DNA of 64,000 nucleotides from Zygnema cylindricum (GCA_037447655.1 JBBHKE010002197.1:1-64000), one strand, 5' to 3'. Shown: positions 22,807 to 36,406, counted from the first letter of the stretch. Notes: a model not told the origin generated them from the letters alone. A program made the numbers and translations.

Positions 22807-23284
22807 CATAGTTGTTCACGGCGTTTAGTGCGATTTAATCGCAACGAATTATACGTAACAAACGCATTGAACCTTTTGAAAAAATCGTAAAAATCGTTAA
22901 TGAATTTTCGTCCGTACTATTCCGTACATGTAAACAAAAATAAATTTTAACATATCCCGTAGTTTGTACATTTTCCGTACAGTTCCCGTTTTTTTCGTCA
23001 TAGTCCGTACAATGCTGGTACAATTCCGTACGTTTCCCGTTAAATTTCTGTTCAGTTTACCGGACAGAAAGTACTACGAAGTGCAACGTATCTTTTAGTC
23101 AAATTCCGTACTTTTTGGGTACAAAACCGTACAGTTACTGTACATGCCGTATAGTTTCCGTAAATCAACCGTTCAGTTTACCGGACAGAAAGTACATCGC
23201 GTTTTTTTCCGATTTATTCAAAAGTCACGAATTATACGTTTTAATCGGAAAAAAGGAAAAAATCGCGCTATTTGAACAACTATG
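22807..23284. mobile_element. TIR element, family R, complete (478 bp) with 8-bp target duplication
   Basis: The ends are CATAGTTGTTCA and TGAACAACTATG. Directly outside lies the same octamer, CTTAATAT, at 22799-22806 and 23285-23292. Similarity between ends extends inward ('gcgattt...cgaattatacgt' against its inverse). No protein is encoded. An 8-bp duplication suits hAT-type transposition (inference); the terminal bases do not match the usual hAT consensus well. Confidence 0.85.
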
Positions 23285-23597
23285 CTTAATATGTACGAAA
23301 ATGTACGACCACTATACGAAAAGTGTAGCGCATGTGTAATGAAATATACGGGAATGTACGGGAATGTACCCTACAAACCCTAAAATATATAACCCTAAAA
23401 GGTACGGGAAATACGGACTATGTACGTAAAAAGTGTTGGGCATTCATACCCAAACATACGGAATGTAAGGAAATGTACTCTAAAGCCCTAAAAATCCCTT
23501 AAATAACCCTAAAAGGTGCGAAAACGTACGGATATTGTCAGGAAATTTACGGAAATGTACTGCTACATAGTAAGGTACTCATTTTATAACATTTTTT
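23285..23597. repeat. Degenerate GTACGG / AACCCTAAA repeat
   Basis: Continuation of the repeat seen at 22640-22806, so the family R element sits inside it. Units of roughly 100 bp contain 'gtaccctacaaaccctaaaa', 'aaccctaaaagg' and 'acgtacgg'. The CCCTAAA words resemble the plant telomere repeat but are isolated, not tandem. Confidence 0.5.
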
Positions 23598-24320
23598 CAT
23601 AGTTGTTCACGGCGATTAGTGTGAACGTACCGTACGTGACCAATTATACGTAACAAACGCATTGAACCTTTTGATCAAATCGCAAAAAATCGATAATGAA
23701 TTTCCTTCCGTACTATTCCGTACATAAAAAAAACAAAAAACTATTACATATAACGCAGTTTGCAAGTTTTTCCCGTTAAATGAGCGGTAAAAACAAAACT
23801 GTTTAAACATTTATCACAATTTTTGATTGCAACGGAATGACTTTACCAAATGGTAGTCCTGTCGTTCACCTTAGGGTATGCTGCGCAGTTAACGTACCCG
23901 GGTTCGAATACTGCGAAGATACCATTTTTAGCAATTTCGTCTCTGTTCCATGGCGTCTTCTTTCAAAAAAAATTGAAGAAGACGCCCGTACAAATTTCAA
24001 ACTGAACGCGTGAAACTATAATGACGTTCAACGTCTCTTTTCAAAAATGTCCGTACATTTTTTATTATATAACGTACAACTTCCGTGATATTTTTGTTCA
24101 GTTCACTGAACAGAAAGTACCAATAAGTGCGACGCATATTTCCCGTTTTATTCCGTACATATCCGTAAAAAAATGTACAGTTACAGTAGTTAGTTTACAG
24201 GTTTCCGTAAAATTTCAGTTTCAGTTTACAGTAGACGTTTTTTTACGATTTTTTCAAAAGTCACGAATTATACGTTTCAATCGCAAAAAAGGAAAAAATC
24301 GCGCGATTTGAACAACTATG
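23598..24320. mobile_element. TIR element, family R, second copy (723 bp)
   Basis: It starts CATAGTTGTTCACGGCG and ends TTTGAACAACTATG, and its subterminal blocks match the first copy. The interior is longer and includes a stretch at 23851-23924 with a tRNA-like B box (GGTTCGAATAC) and TGGTA/TACCA ends 74 nt apart, possibly a tRNA relic. No matching target duplication is seen. Its right end lies next to the left edge of duplication copy 2. Confidence 0.72.
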
Positions 24321-25510
24321 GTTCCACGGTTTGTTTGTTGGCGCACCAAATCCCGCTCTCGAGCTTTTTCGTGTCCGTTACTATGTTGTTTGGAGCTTTC
24401 AAAAAGACGAAAGTGGTTGCCGTACAGAATCTTGGGACGAAAGTGGTTCCTCAGACGCAATCTCAGGTAATTCCAAAAGCTTTGCCAGCTGGATTGCGTG
24501 CGAATCCCCTAGCCATTCTCCAGCAGGACCTGACGACTCACACTTGAATTTTATGACCGTTTATTTGTGGCCGACAGTCTCTTTATTTCTGAATACCATG
24601 TTGTTCAGAAAACCGACAATTTATTTGCCGGAAATCGCCGCGAACTGGGCAATAAAGGTCAAATTGACTGGCTTAGACGAGCTTAGGGTTTAACTCGTGC
24701 GGCAGAGATCTCTGAATGGCTGGTCAGACTCGTGATTTGTCCCACTATGCACGACTGTTATGGCGCCGGCCGTCTGGTTTGAATTTAGACGGTTTCCTGA
24801 CCCTCCGTGGCCGGAGACTGTGGAATCCTTCTGAAAAATCCTGTGGGCTTCACGATGGATGTGATTGGTGTCTTGTTTAAATTCAAGAATGAGTACTAAC
24901 AAGTAAATCTATAAGGCTTTTTTAATTTAGGATCGTCTAGATAGGTACGTCTTCTTAAATGTAATTATGCCGAAGCTGATCAATGCATAATAACTGTTCA
25001 CTGTCGATATCGACTTTCCGTATACGTGGCAGAATCTCAACGGTATATCCGCTGTACACCGCGGAGCGGTAATTTTCCAGCCATTATTCTTTTTTGGCGG
25101 TGGCAGTCTGCATTATCTTCTGGTTAAGACATGATGTTTGTCTTATTGAAGGTTGTGATGTACTTTCAGGTACTTCTAGTACAAGCTGCCAGCTTAATGT
25201 ACGGCTGGGCGTCAGCGATTTAAAACTCTAGAACGTGGTTAGGAGGGGCTGCAAAGTACTTGATATACTGCATATCTGTCACCTCCGGAAAATGACAGAC
25301 TAGGGTTTCAGCAAAACTCTGCTGCTTTCTGCAACCTTGAGAAATTTTGACTCCCTCCAGTTTTTCTGTCCTTTTTCAAAAATTTACCTTTATTTTAGCA
25401 GAGTATACAAGACTGCTGCACAGTTTTCTACCCTGACTTCCTTCCTGTGATCATATTTTTATTTATTTGTCTTTCTATTAGATCACTACTCCTGTTAGGT
25501 TTTCTTGATC

Positions 25511-27815
25511 ATGGCATTTAGTCATTCTTTGGTGGTTTTGACTCTTTCTGTCATTCTTTCTTCAGTAACAAATGCTGCAGCAGAATCCTGTCCTGCATTT
25601 TCTAAAGTTGAAGGAGGTTGTAGTACTCAAACATGTGGTCATTTTGTCTTTAAAGGTTCCTTCAGTCCATCTTTGGAGAAGCAGCACACTCTGGAATCTT
25701 TTGCAGATGGAATGACTGCAGTTTCTACTGCAGCTTGCTGTCAGCTTTGTCGTCTAGCGGAAGGTTGCGTTTATTGGAGCTTTCTGGCTTCTGCTTCGAA
25801 ATGCAAGCTTTTTGGAGCCTCGCTTTGTTTGAGTGCCGACGCATACGACTCTTCTATTCCAGACTCATAGTAAGCGTTTTTTGGCTGCAATATTTATTGA
25901 CAGAGGAGGCGAGTTCTTTTTTTTTATTGTTCGATAATATTCGGGCGGATGAGCATTTTAGTTACTGGATGGAACCATCATTTAGCAGGAGTACATTATC
26001 TCTGTTATCCTGCGTTATTGCTGACCCCTTCATTTTTTTTGTTTTTTTTAATGTTTTGCAGTGTTGGAGGAAACTGTCAAGCAGTGGAGGCAACAGCAGT
26101 GGCTACTAACCCTGGTATGTCCTGGTGCAATCCATGTTAGTTTTTTTCTTACTCTGTACAAGACATACAAACTACATCATGCTATCATGCTGTCCTTTGT
26201 CATGCCGTTGCTATGTCTTTTGTGTCATTTCTATCTAAACGGTGTTGTTGCACAAAATTCGAGGAGTCTTTCCTTTCTAATCCGTTGCATGGACTCTCCC
26301 TTCGGTTCTTTTTCAGTTTTCTTATATTTTCTTTTTCATTGCAGCTGATGTGGCTGCTCAGGAACTTCTTCCTGAGAAGGCTTTCTGCCTTGTTTCTGAC
26401 ACGGACCTCCATATTAATATGCTTCTTGGAGGCTATTATGACTCTCGGACGGCTGGCGCCAAGGCTATTAAGAAAGGCAGGGCTGTTCGTTCTTGGATCA
26501 AGTAAGAAACGTTTATTCTTTCTTTTTTGCCCTTGCTATAAGCTTTTCAATTCTGAAAAATGAATCCTTATTTGTTCTTTCTGATTACATTTGGCAGTTA
26601 CATCTTCCTCCATACTGTGTATTTTGCTCGTTGTCTTACTGTCTCATTGTGCGTCTATTTGTGAAATCTCTGATGCTTATGTTTCCTATGTTTTTATTTT
26701 CATCTAAATGTCAGAATTTGTTGATACGAATGTGCTATTTTTGATGTCATGTACATTCTTTTTACCTCGTTTTCTGACATTTGTTTTTTGTTATGACATT
26801 TTGTTTCGACAGGGATGTGTCATTCATGTGGACTCTTAATGGCAAATCTCACACTCTTCACTTATCTTCCCGAAGAGGTCCTGAGCAAGAACGCGGGGAT
26901 GGATACATGGGCTTCATTAAAGTTGACGGGACTCTTATTCCTAGACTTACCCTTGGAGATGAAGTCAACCTTTTTGATGGACAAGCAGTTGTCTCCTTTG
27001 AGGCTTATGAGAAGACTGGTCCTTATGATTGTGACGTATTTAAAGTTCGCATTGAGGGCCTTTTGGAAGCTGAATTGAGACTAAGAATTGCACATCCTCT
27101 TCTCCAGATGGACAATGATGCAGAGGTTCATATTAATATGGATATTCTTGATTTGGAATATACTCCTAATATTCACGGTGTTCTTGGACAAACTTACCGA
27201 GCGGACAGGTACCACTCCTGACACCTTGTTTTTTCTCTGATTTGTTGAAACTGTCAATGTGAGCTTTGATTGTGAAAGTTTAATAGCTTTGTTTGTTCAA
27301 CTATGGATGGAATTTTGAAGTAACAAAAAAAAATAGGATTGCACATGATGTTATTTTCATGTTTTGACATGTTCAAGTGAAAAGTGCGATTGTAGTGAAC
27401 TGTTAAATTTGATTGTTTTTCAATGTGAATGGAGTTGTGCATGTCTGATCGACATTCTGAAAAGATTTGAATGAGGTTATATGTTATGTCATCATGAAAC
27501 TTCAGTTTTTACTTATATTTTAGTCCAAACTGTAAAGTTTGATATTTTCTTCATGTGGATGTTGCTGTAACCGCTCTTCTAACACCATTGTTTTTCTTTT
27601 GGTCCAGTTCTGAGCAAACATTGAACTACGCGACTCTCTCGGATCTTGTCTATGGTTCGTCCAATGAAGGAGCTTCTAATACTATTACTACTATTAGTGG
27701 AACTGCCGCTGGATATGTTGCCTCTGGGGTCACAACACCTGACTGTCAAGTTTCTCAATTTGTCCGAAAGAAGCCTCAACCTAAACAATCATCTGAGACT
27801 GTCGCTTCTATGTAA
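25511..27815 (+). CDS. Secreted PAN/Apple-like + Root_cap domain protein, copy 2
   Basis: Exons 25511-25869, 26062-26114, 26345-26501, 26813-27208 and 27608-27815 have exactly the same lengths (359, 53, 157, 396, 208) and phases as copy 1 and give 390 residues. All splice sites and the stop are kept, so the gene looks functional. Against copy 1 there are eight changes, among them A13S, V23A, A131T, D342E, D346N, A365T and A383S; exon 4, the Root_cap core, is unchanged in protein despite several silent differences. This favours purifying selection on that domain. Introns differ more, including indels in introns 1 and 2. The start is ATG 25511; a TTG two codons upstream is in frame but is not a normal start. 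Secretion and role are as inferred for the sister gene. Confidence 0.87.
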
Positions 27816-29453
27816 AAAGTAAAGAAATGAAAAAAAATATTGAGGTGGTAGATGTGGTTTTTCTAGGTTTTTTTTATTCTCTTTTCGCCCCTGAAGCATT
27901 GTTCCAATCTATTTTTGGGCTTCTGTATCTTTAGTCTCTAAAATTATTGTACCATTTTCGTTCGTTTCTCTTTCATTCTGCAGAAGAGGAATTTGGAAGA
28001 TGAATAGGTAAAGGAGGTAAATGGAAAGGAGGTTTTTAGGGTTTTCTAGGGTTTTCTGGTTATGACTGTTGATTGGAGAACTCCACGGGGTCCACTAACC
28101 AAGGGACAATCTTTCTGATTTTAATTACTGATAACTTCGGTTTCCATTCAGAAAGTTGCGACATAAGTCAGAAAAATAAACACCTTTTACGGAAAAAACT
28201 GTTGATTGCCTCTGCTGATTTTTAAAGAGGGTTTTAAACAAAATTTAAAATCGACCCTTCTTTAATCGAGGTAGTGGACGACCAATAAATGGCTTGTGCC
28301 ATTATCAGCTGACAGAATAAACAAGGTTGGATTAGGGTTTTGTATTTGTCGTTTTCTGCAGACAAATACAAATTTCCTTTTTCCTTTCTGGATGAAATGT
28401 AATTTGGAGTCCCAAAGAGTTTGGAAATAGTTTGGAAGAAAAGACCATCAGGGTGTCTTATTTTTCCATCTGTAATTCGAAAGAGTCTTTGTTTCTTCAA
28501 TTGTTTTAGACATTTTTAGGGTTTTTTAGGATATGAAGATTGTTAGGTAAAGGTGTGAATAGAAAATATTTTAATATAACCCATGTTTTTATGGATAGTT
28601 TCTTGTTTGAAAGCTGTTTTCTTCTGGAAATTTCATCATTTGTTTGTTTTGGATTGCTGGATTTTTTTTCTTTTTTTACCGGTGACTTAAATGTTATTGA
28701 GTTATGGAGGCTTCCTTTAATTCTATGGGTTCGTTTATATTTCAGCCCATCTCCATCTCCCTCCTCTCCCTCCCTCTCCATCTCCCTTCCCTCCCCTCTC
28801 CATCTCCCTACCCTCCCCTCTCCCTCTCCATCTCCCTCCCCTCCCCTCTCCCTCTCGAAAAGATGTATTACAAGGATAAGGTATGAGATTCTTTTGTGAA
28901 ATGTTCTTTTGTTTTGTCGTATTGTGAAACCCTCAAATATTTGATTTGTTCTTTTTTAGATGGGCTCATGATCCTGCTGGTGGGTTAAAAAACCCTTTTT
29001 TGTCGGTTCTTTCCCCTCAAAGGCCATTTCTCTGCATTCCCTCTCCCCCTTTGCCCGCCTACCTCAAGTAGTGATTCCTGATTGACAATGATGTTCTTAG
29101 TTCTCCAGTCTTCTTCGCATCATTCTTTAAAGCTGCAAGGCCTCTCTCCCTCCCTCTACCTCCCTCCCTAAAACCTCGATGCTTGCATCTATCAGATTCG
29201 AGGTTATCTACGAATAATGTAAGATGATTATGTCATGTGTTCAAAAAACCTTAAAAAGAACCCAAAATAAACTCAGAAAAACTTGTTGGTGCACCCCACA
29301 TCCACAGTATTGATCAATATATCTTGCGTATATCTACAAGCTACACGAGAAATCAAAAGTGAAAGGTTAAAAGCAAGAGTGAAGGCATAGACTAAGACTA
29401 CATGTACTTCTTTTGCAGATTTTGTTATCAGTTAAGGTTTCTCATTATACATG

Positions 29454-30365
29454 AGGGGTTGTGCCCATGTGTTTAAGTATTGGGTAAAGTATGTTGTTTT
29501 CCTCCAAAACTCAGTCCCCGGTGAAAAAATCGTCTGCCTTACGATTTTTATTTTACCACAATAAATGAACATCTTCTTCATACTTTTAATGTACTCCAGT
29601 TTTGTCATCTTTTGTACTCATTTTTGGCATTTTCCTCTTTTTTACCTGACATCTTCTTCATACTTTAAATGTACTCCAGTTTTGTCGTCTTTTGTACTCA
29701 TTTTTGGCATTTTCCTCTTTTCTACCTGTGGGCATGCTAATCCAGCTCATCAAAAAAATTCAGCGAAAATCACCTCGCGATGGGATTTTAGCTGAAACAT
29801 CACTCGAATAACGAATGAAAAATATTCCATGCACGTGCTACACGATTGGAAAATTTCTAGCACGAGGGAGAGTACTGGATATGTTTTCTCTTACGTCGTC
29901 ATGGTCTTTCCCTCTCCCTCTCACACTATCGCTCTTATCTCACAATTTCTGGAATGAAATAGGACAATACTGAAACGAAATGAAAGGGCTTTGAAAAATA
30001 AGGCCTTTGACTACCTTTGGGCCTAATTTGATGGCAGGTTGAGTGAAACAAGACAGAAAAAAAACAACGCGAAACCATGGCGGAAAGTTACGGAATTCGT
30101 GACCTCGATGTTGTCACAAATGAGCATGACGTCACAATGTCACAAAACCCGAGACGTCTACAATGTCATCAAAAATAAGACGTCTACAACCATCGCTATT
30201 TTTATAGAAGTCACCACAAGTCAAAAAGATTGTAGTCGTCTACAACCGTCACCCAAAGTAACAATTTCATTTACGCACATTGGAAAGGTTCGCAAAGTAG
30301 TACGGAGAATCATCACTACAATACAAAGTACCACTTCAAAATCCCGGTTACATGGGCACACCCCC
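29454..30365. mobile_element. TIR element, family S, in duplication copy 2
   Basis: Almost identical to 16176-17090; the right terminus here reads CATGGGCACACCCCCA. It contains the 80-bp tandem pair at 29569-29728. It was copied as part of the duplication and is not an independent insertion. Confidence 0.68.
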
Positions 30366-30831
30366 ATAGATTAAAGTGTTACAATGCAATTCAATTAAGA
30401 ATAGAATATCATGGTAAAGATAGAAAGAAAGTTGGGTTATTCAACCAAGTTTTAAGAGACTGAAAAAACATTAACATTAATAGCTACTCACGGGGTACTG
30501 TACTATAGTTCACCCTTTTTGTACTTTGTGGATACCGTAATGTAACGAGTCCACTCTAAATTCAAAGATGGACTTAAAAATTAACCTTTTCTTTGATTTT
30601 TTCCTTCTTTGTCCACCATGTCTTACCTTCAAGAATCGTAAGACCATTGATTTTCAAATTGGACCCTTTTTTTGATGGCGACACTAAATTCAAGACCAGT
30701 GGTAATTTTATACCTACACAAAATCTACAACTACACTATTTTAGGGCGTAATGTTGAGACCATTGAACTTAGATCCGCGATAGAAATTATCGCTATCAGG
30801 TGTCGAGATCGAGACAATATCCGATAAGTCA

Positions 30832-31803
30832 GGATTGGAAACTATATCTGTTTTAGAAAAGTTGAGACAAAAATCGGTGATACTTAACCTAAAAATTGCC
30901 AGTTTGCCAACCCGCCCAGTACGAGAATGAAGCCTTCTCGGCCTTTTGTACAACTTTCGCATCTAATAGATGGTCTCTCTCTCTCTCTCTCTCTTTCTCT
31001 CCCTCTCCCTCTCTCTCTCACTCTCTCTCTCTCTCGCTCCTCTTTCTGTTCCTTTCCGTCCTCGAAGTATCATGTAAATCGTTTCAGTGGCCCACGGTAT
31101 ATATCCAACCTTTTTTTTATGTTGGTTGCTTTTTTTTTTCTTTGAGGAGGATTAGAGGCTAACTCCACTTAAAGATAATAATTTGAAGTCCCACATTCAA
31201 ACAACCTTCTGGCAAACTATTTACACTGTTTTTGACCTTTTGTTGTTCTTAGTAGTCCTTGCTGATTACATTACCATACAACATTTGAAACTATGATAGT
31301 ATCACAACCGATAGTATACACTAAATTTAATATTTTATTGCCATTATGAAAACCCTTCCGCCAATCAACTTCAACATCGGCTGATACTCAAGTCACATCA
31401 ACCTGAACTTGTAGAGCTCCACTTTCCTATATTCTAAACAACATAATTTTATTATGGTGGAACTCGTAGCACAAAGTTGTGCTACCGTATCTTGTAAATT
31501 ATAGTATTTTAGTAAGGCTCAACTTGTAGTACAAAGCTACCCATGCCTACACTCTTTAATACATTTTAGTTTGTTTTTTAACCCCCCTGAATATTTAGAG
31601 TGTGTCTAATCGTCATTTTTGAGGCAAACACCATTTTATTCATCTATGTCTTACCTTTTAAATTAAACAAAAAAGAGAAATTTTGAAACGGGCCGATAAA
31701 GTTGTAATACCTTTATCCAGTTCAGTTCACTTTTAGTCAAGAAGGCTTGAGTTCACCAAGTTTTTCTGATAAATCTACCGAGGTCGAGGTTTACCTTGTA
31801 GTG
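30832..31803 (+). pseudogene. 5' end of a lectin receptor kinase paralogue, copy 2
   Basis: Near-identical to 17986-18955. The exon-1-like frame starts at ATG 30927 (MKPSRPFVQLSHL) and runs into the same CT microsatellite. The part upstream of 30832 is missing compared with copy 1. The lectin, transmembrane and kinase exons are absent. Confidence 0.7.
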
Positions 31804-34800
31804 TATGGATGGGGGCAATCTTGGTTATAACTTCATCAATTCTTTAAACTCTAATAGTGTATGTACCAATATTATGCCTTCATGTAAACCTCCTCCTCTA
31901 AATCACCATTTAAGAACCCTATTTCTACGTCCATCTGGTGGATATGCTTATTACCGGCAGCGGCAATAACAATAATCATCCTCAAAGAATTGAACTTTAC
32001 TACCATAACAATAATCATTCTCAAAAAATCGAAATTTACTACCATTGCATATGTTTCCGTATAATCAACTCCTTCCCTTTGTTGAAAGCTCTTACATACT
32101 AACCGAGCGTTATGCTTCACTATTTCCCTCGATGCACCAATTTTAGTTTTAAAGATCCACTTTACATCAATAGCCTTTTTACCCTCGGGTAGGCTTACCT
32201 CCTCAAATGTACGATTGTCGATAATAGATTGAAGTTCTCTCTCCCACGTCGGTTTCCAATACTTCTCCTAATAGCACAATTTTCGTGCTTCCACATACGA
32301 TTGCGGATCGCCCAAATTCTTTTCACATATTGATTGCTGTAAAAGAAAATAATATTCCCTCGCCGCCGAAATAAAATAATACGAATTTTCCACATTTCCC
32401 TTGCTGTCAAAAGAGAGACGAGCCGGTTTCTTTCCCTTATTTTCCCGCATACTTCTCCTCGGCTCAAATTCTTTCTCCTCATTTTCAGGTTCCTCCTCAA
32501 TGACATTTGGTACACTCGACCTAGAAGACGAAGATTTCCGAGTAACCGAAGACATTCGGAAATTTTCGCTTCGTGAATCCCCACCAATGTTATCAAAATT
32601 TACATTTTCGACAATTTTCCCTTTCCCCCTTTTAACATTGGAGGTGGATTCCGGGTCAATTTCGGAATCCAAACCCTCAATGCCATTAATACCACCAATG
32701 TCAAATTCCTTATGAAAACCAAAGTTAGAATGCCACTTTGGCGATAAAGAAATCGAAGATAATAAATCCTTGTGAATATCCAGATTACGCGATTCCTCAA
32801 TGACATTTCCAACTAGATCATAAACTCGATATAGACTCCATTGGAGCTATACCCTACAAAATATCCACTCCAAATCCTTGATGCAAATTTCCCCCTTCTT
32901 TTTTGAGATTGAATATAAACTGATGCACGATACCCCCAAATCCGAAAGTGGTGAAGGGTAGGTTTGCGGCCATACCACAATTCGTACGGAGTTTTTTTAC
33001 CCGAAGCCGATGTAATCCTCCGATTGCAAATATAATTCGCCGTCAAAATTGCATCGCCCCACAAATTAATGCTTCGTCCGGATCAGTGTACCATAGATCG
33101 CACCATTCCTTGAAGAGTACGATTCTTTTTTTCCGCAACGCCATTAGATTCCGGTGAGTAAAAATGCGGTATATTGATGTGAAATTCCCCACTCTTTACA
33201 ATAAGCATCAAAAACGATAAATTTCCCTCCATTATCCGATGTAATAGATTTAAGTTTCCTCTCACATTGCCTTTCGGCCATCACATGCCACTCTTGAAAT
33301 TGTTCAAATGCTTCGGATTTGTGTTTTGAGTAACATTACCCATGTGAAGCGAGAGAGATTGTCCACCACCACCATAATATATTTATTTCCACCAATCGTC
33401 TCTGGTTTCACGTCCCCACATAAATCAATATGCACCAATTAAAGCGGATGCTTGGATTGATGCATCGGATTCTTGTCCGGATGAGGCTTTCCGATCTGTG
33501 TTCCCTTACTACACCCCTCACATCCATTAGTTTTCTCTCTCGGTGACAAATCTAATCCCCTCACACATCCATTTTTAATCATGTGACGAAGGCTCCTCTC
33601 GGATGTGTGAAATATCCGGTGGTGCCACATAGGTAAATCCCCTTTAAATTCGAATACTTGCGAAATAAAATCGCAGAAAATTAGGGAGGAATTCAACCGA
33701 CGCCATAGGACGCAGCTATGCATCGCACTTGTCACTTCTCCTTTGTTGATATGTACGCCGTCACTTCCTTCGCTGATATGTACGCCGTCAGATTGTATAA
33801 TTTTAATCGTTGAATTGCCGTACGCAAAAACGTTCTCGCCCGCTCGCTGAATCTGCGACACGCCTAAAAGGTTAAAAGGTTCACTAAACCGTCAGGTATG
33901 CATAAAACATTAATTAGTTTCGTTGGCGTCACTTTTTCAACTCTACAAGCGTCCAAAATAGGCAAATCCAAACGTACACGACCCAGTGTACCGATCAAAA
34001 TCACTAGTCCACTGACGACAGTGATTCGTTTTGGGACCGTGAGTTGGCACATATCATCGAAAAGTGAAGCTTCGGTACGTATGTGGTGTGGCGCGCCAAA
34101 ATCAATAATCAAGTCTTTTTTTTGTAGCGTTACACCTGCCAATACGTCAAGCGTCAAGTTAAGCGCCGAAAAGATCTGCGCGCCTTCTCATTCTTTAAAA
34201 TTTTCGTCCTCTATGAAATGACCTCCCCCTCTACCATGGCGGCCTCCACGACCACCGTTGCCGCCAAGACGACCGCCATGGCAACCACCATTCTGGTCGA
34301 CGCCCTCTCCTCTACCACCGCCGCCTTTATTTTTAACCTTTGAGTAATATTGAGGGCTTATATGCCCTCATTTTCCGCAAAAGTGACATTGACGCTCCGG
34401 ACAAGAAAATGGCATGTGGCCAAGTTTCCCGCACTAAAAGCATGCAATGTTGGACAGATCTGAATATGAGGGTTAGGAAGGAAGTTTCTCGGCCCTTTCT
34501 TGTCCTCTTTCCCCTCCTCCCCTCGGATTTCCACCTCTTCTTCCTCCTCTGCCTCGAAGATCATTTGTATCGGGCGTTTTCGTCGACGTAGCATTGAGAG
34601 ATCCGGTCGGTTGAGATCCCCTTGAAGAGCGTGGATGATTCACATCGGTCAATTTAAGGAACATGATGTTGGAATCCAAAGTATTCGAGTCCCTCGTTAA
34701 AAAATATCCCTTAAATGTATCATTTTCTCCAGCAAGGCATGGATGAAGACCGATGCATTATCATTCTCGTCAATGAATTTTCCTGAATTTGCGAGCTACT

Positions 34801-35856
34801 CAATAATTATGTTAAATCTCTTTATGGCTTCATCGATAGATTCACTTGACTTTAAAAAAGGTGTAATCGGCATAAATATGTTGCAACTTATATTGAAGAC
34901 TCTTCTCGAAGTGGTTTTCAAGAGCCACCCAGGCAAATCTTCAGATATGGAATAGATCATGTATGGAAGTGCTACATGATTGGAATAAACCGTCGATAGC
35001 ATAAAGATTTTTCTTCATCCATTCCCGATAAGCTCTCCGATCCGATATGACATTTTGTCCACCCCTTTTACCACCTACCAAAGCCGTTTGAGTTGGAATT
35101 GTCTTTGATGTACTTCTTCCATGATTGGTAATTTGTTGCATTAAATATAACTATTTTTCCGAACATAGATTCAACTTATTCGTCCCATTCACTCCAATCA
35201 TCAACATCAAAATCATCATCGATGGGAAGTTTTCCCTTTCAAATCAATTCCCTCCTCTCCTCCTCATCTCCTTCACCTCCTTCCGTATCACCGATGCTTT
35301 GATCCGGATTTGGAACTCCGAATAATGGGGACCTAGTGTCACGGTTCGCCTTAGAGATCCGTTGATCCACATAACGGAAAAGACCGTCCATTAATTTTTG
35401 AAGACAATGTTCTATCAAGTCATCTTCCTCCTTCTTTTTCCCCTCATTCTCATTCTTTTGACCGAACGGATCGGTCAAAAAGGTTTCCTCAAAAGTTGTA
35501 CCGGTGAAAGTAAATAGAGTTTCTACTTCCGGATCCGATGATGATTCGGATGAATCCGGAAGTCGAGGAATAATAGGAGAAAGAATCATAAGAGAAGGGG
35601 TTTTCTTCTTCCTTCCACCCATGGCAGCAAAACTAGCCACCTTTTTACACCTCAATGGAGCACACAGGCTTCGATTCCAATTGAAAGGATCTCATACAAA
35701 ATCAGAGTGCAAGATACAGCGGAAGCATTCATAAAATTCACAAGAGAGAGAGCACTCCACGGAAGCCAATATATTCCATAAATATTTTCCCCATAAAGAT
35801 TAACTTTAACTCTCCCTCTAAGTTTCAGTATCGAGTACTACCAACCTTAACGTCAC

Positions 35857-36406
35857 TACATCGTGAATCGTAATTAGAGTAAAGAGATAATTATATTAAA
35901 AAAATGCAAAAAAATAATTAGCAAAAAATGCTCTAATTTGGGTATTAACCCTTTTGAAAAAAATATTTTACTCTAATTTAACAATAACTCTAATTTGAGT
36001 TTCTTTCCGTAATAAATATCCGCGCTGAATATCTTTACTGTAAATTAGGTATGCAAACATAATCTGACAAAACGTATAGCTTTACGTCATTATGATGTTA
36101 GTTTTACGTAATTATGACTTTTGCACTAAGCGGTTTGTGAAAACGCAGTTACATGATAATGTCGTGTATTAAACCATTTTTATATGTATATTTTAGTTAA
36201 CAAAGTACAATTTTGCAAGGTCAGTTACCGACCGTATGCCACACTATTTAAAATGACACTATATTAGAGTTGTTGACGCTGATTCAAAAAGTACCTTAAA
36301 TAATGCAAAAACTAATTTAGAGTTATGTACTCATTTAAGGGTGATAGAGTCAAAATTAGGGGTGACGGAATCAGCGTACATAACATTAATTACGATTTGC
36401 GGTGTA
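35857..36406. mobile_element. TIR element, family Q (MITE B), in a copia LTR
   Basis: Termini are TACATCGTGAATCGTAATTA and TAATTACGATTTGCGGTGTA. The interior shares, in reverse, the 'aaatagtgtgg' and 'caaaattgtacttt' blocks with MITE A. The unoccupied site is visible in the related LTR at 45486-45502 (CGTCACTACTTCAAAC), so the insertion point lies in CACTAC/TTC. About seven extra bases on the right side leave the target duplication unclear (TA or TAC). Confidence 0.82.

Larger units (their letters stand above)
24323..34602. repeat. Segmental duplication, copy 2
   Basis: Direct-orientation match to 11027-21754. It contains the second PAN/Root_cap gene with its upstream region (24323-25510), a 3' flank without further genes (27816-29453, including the shorter CT tract), a family S element, the lectin kinase 5' fragment and most of a copia element. 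It lacks the GA microsatellite block of copy 1. Similarity to copy 1 ends at 34602, but the copia element continues in copy 2. Confidence 0.92.
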
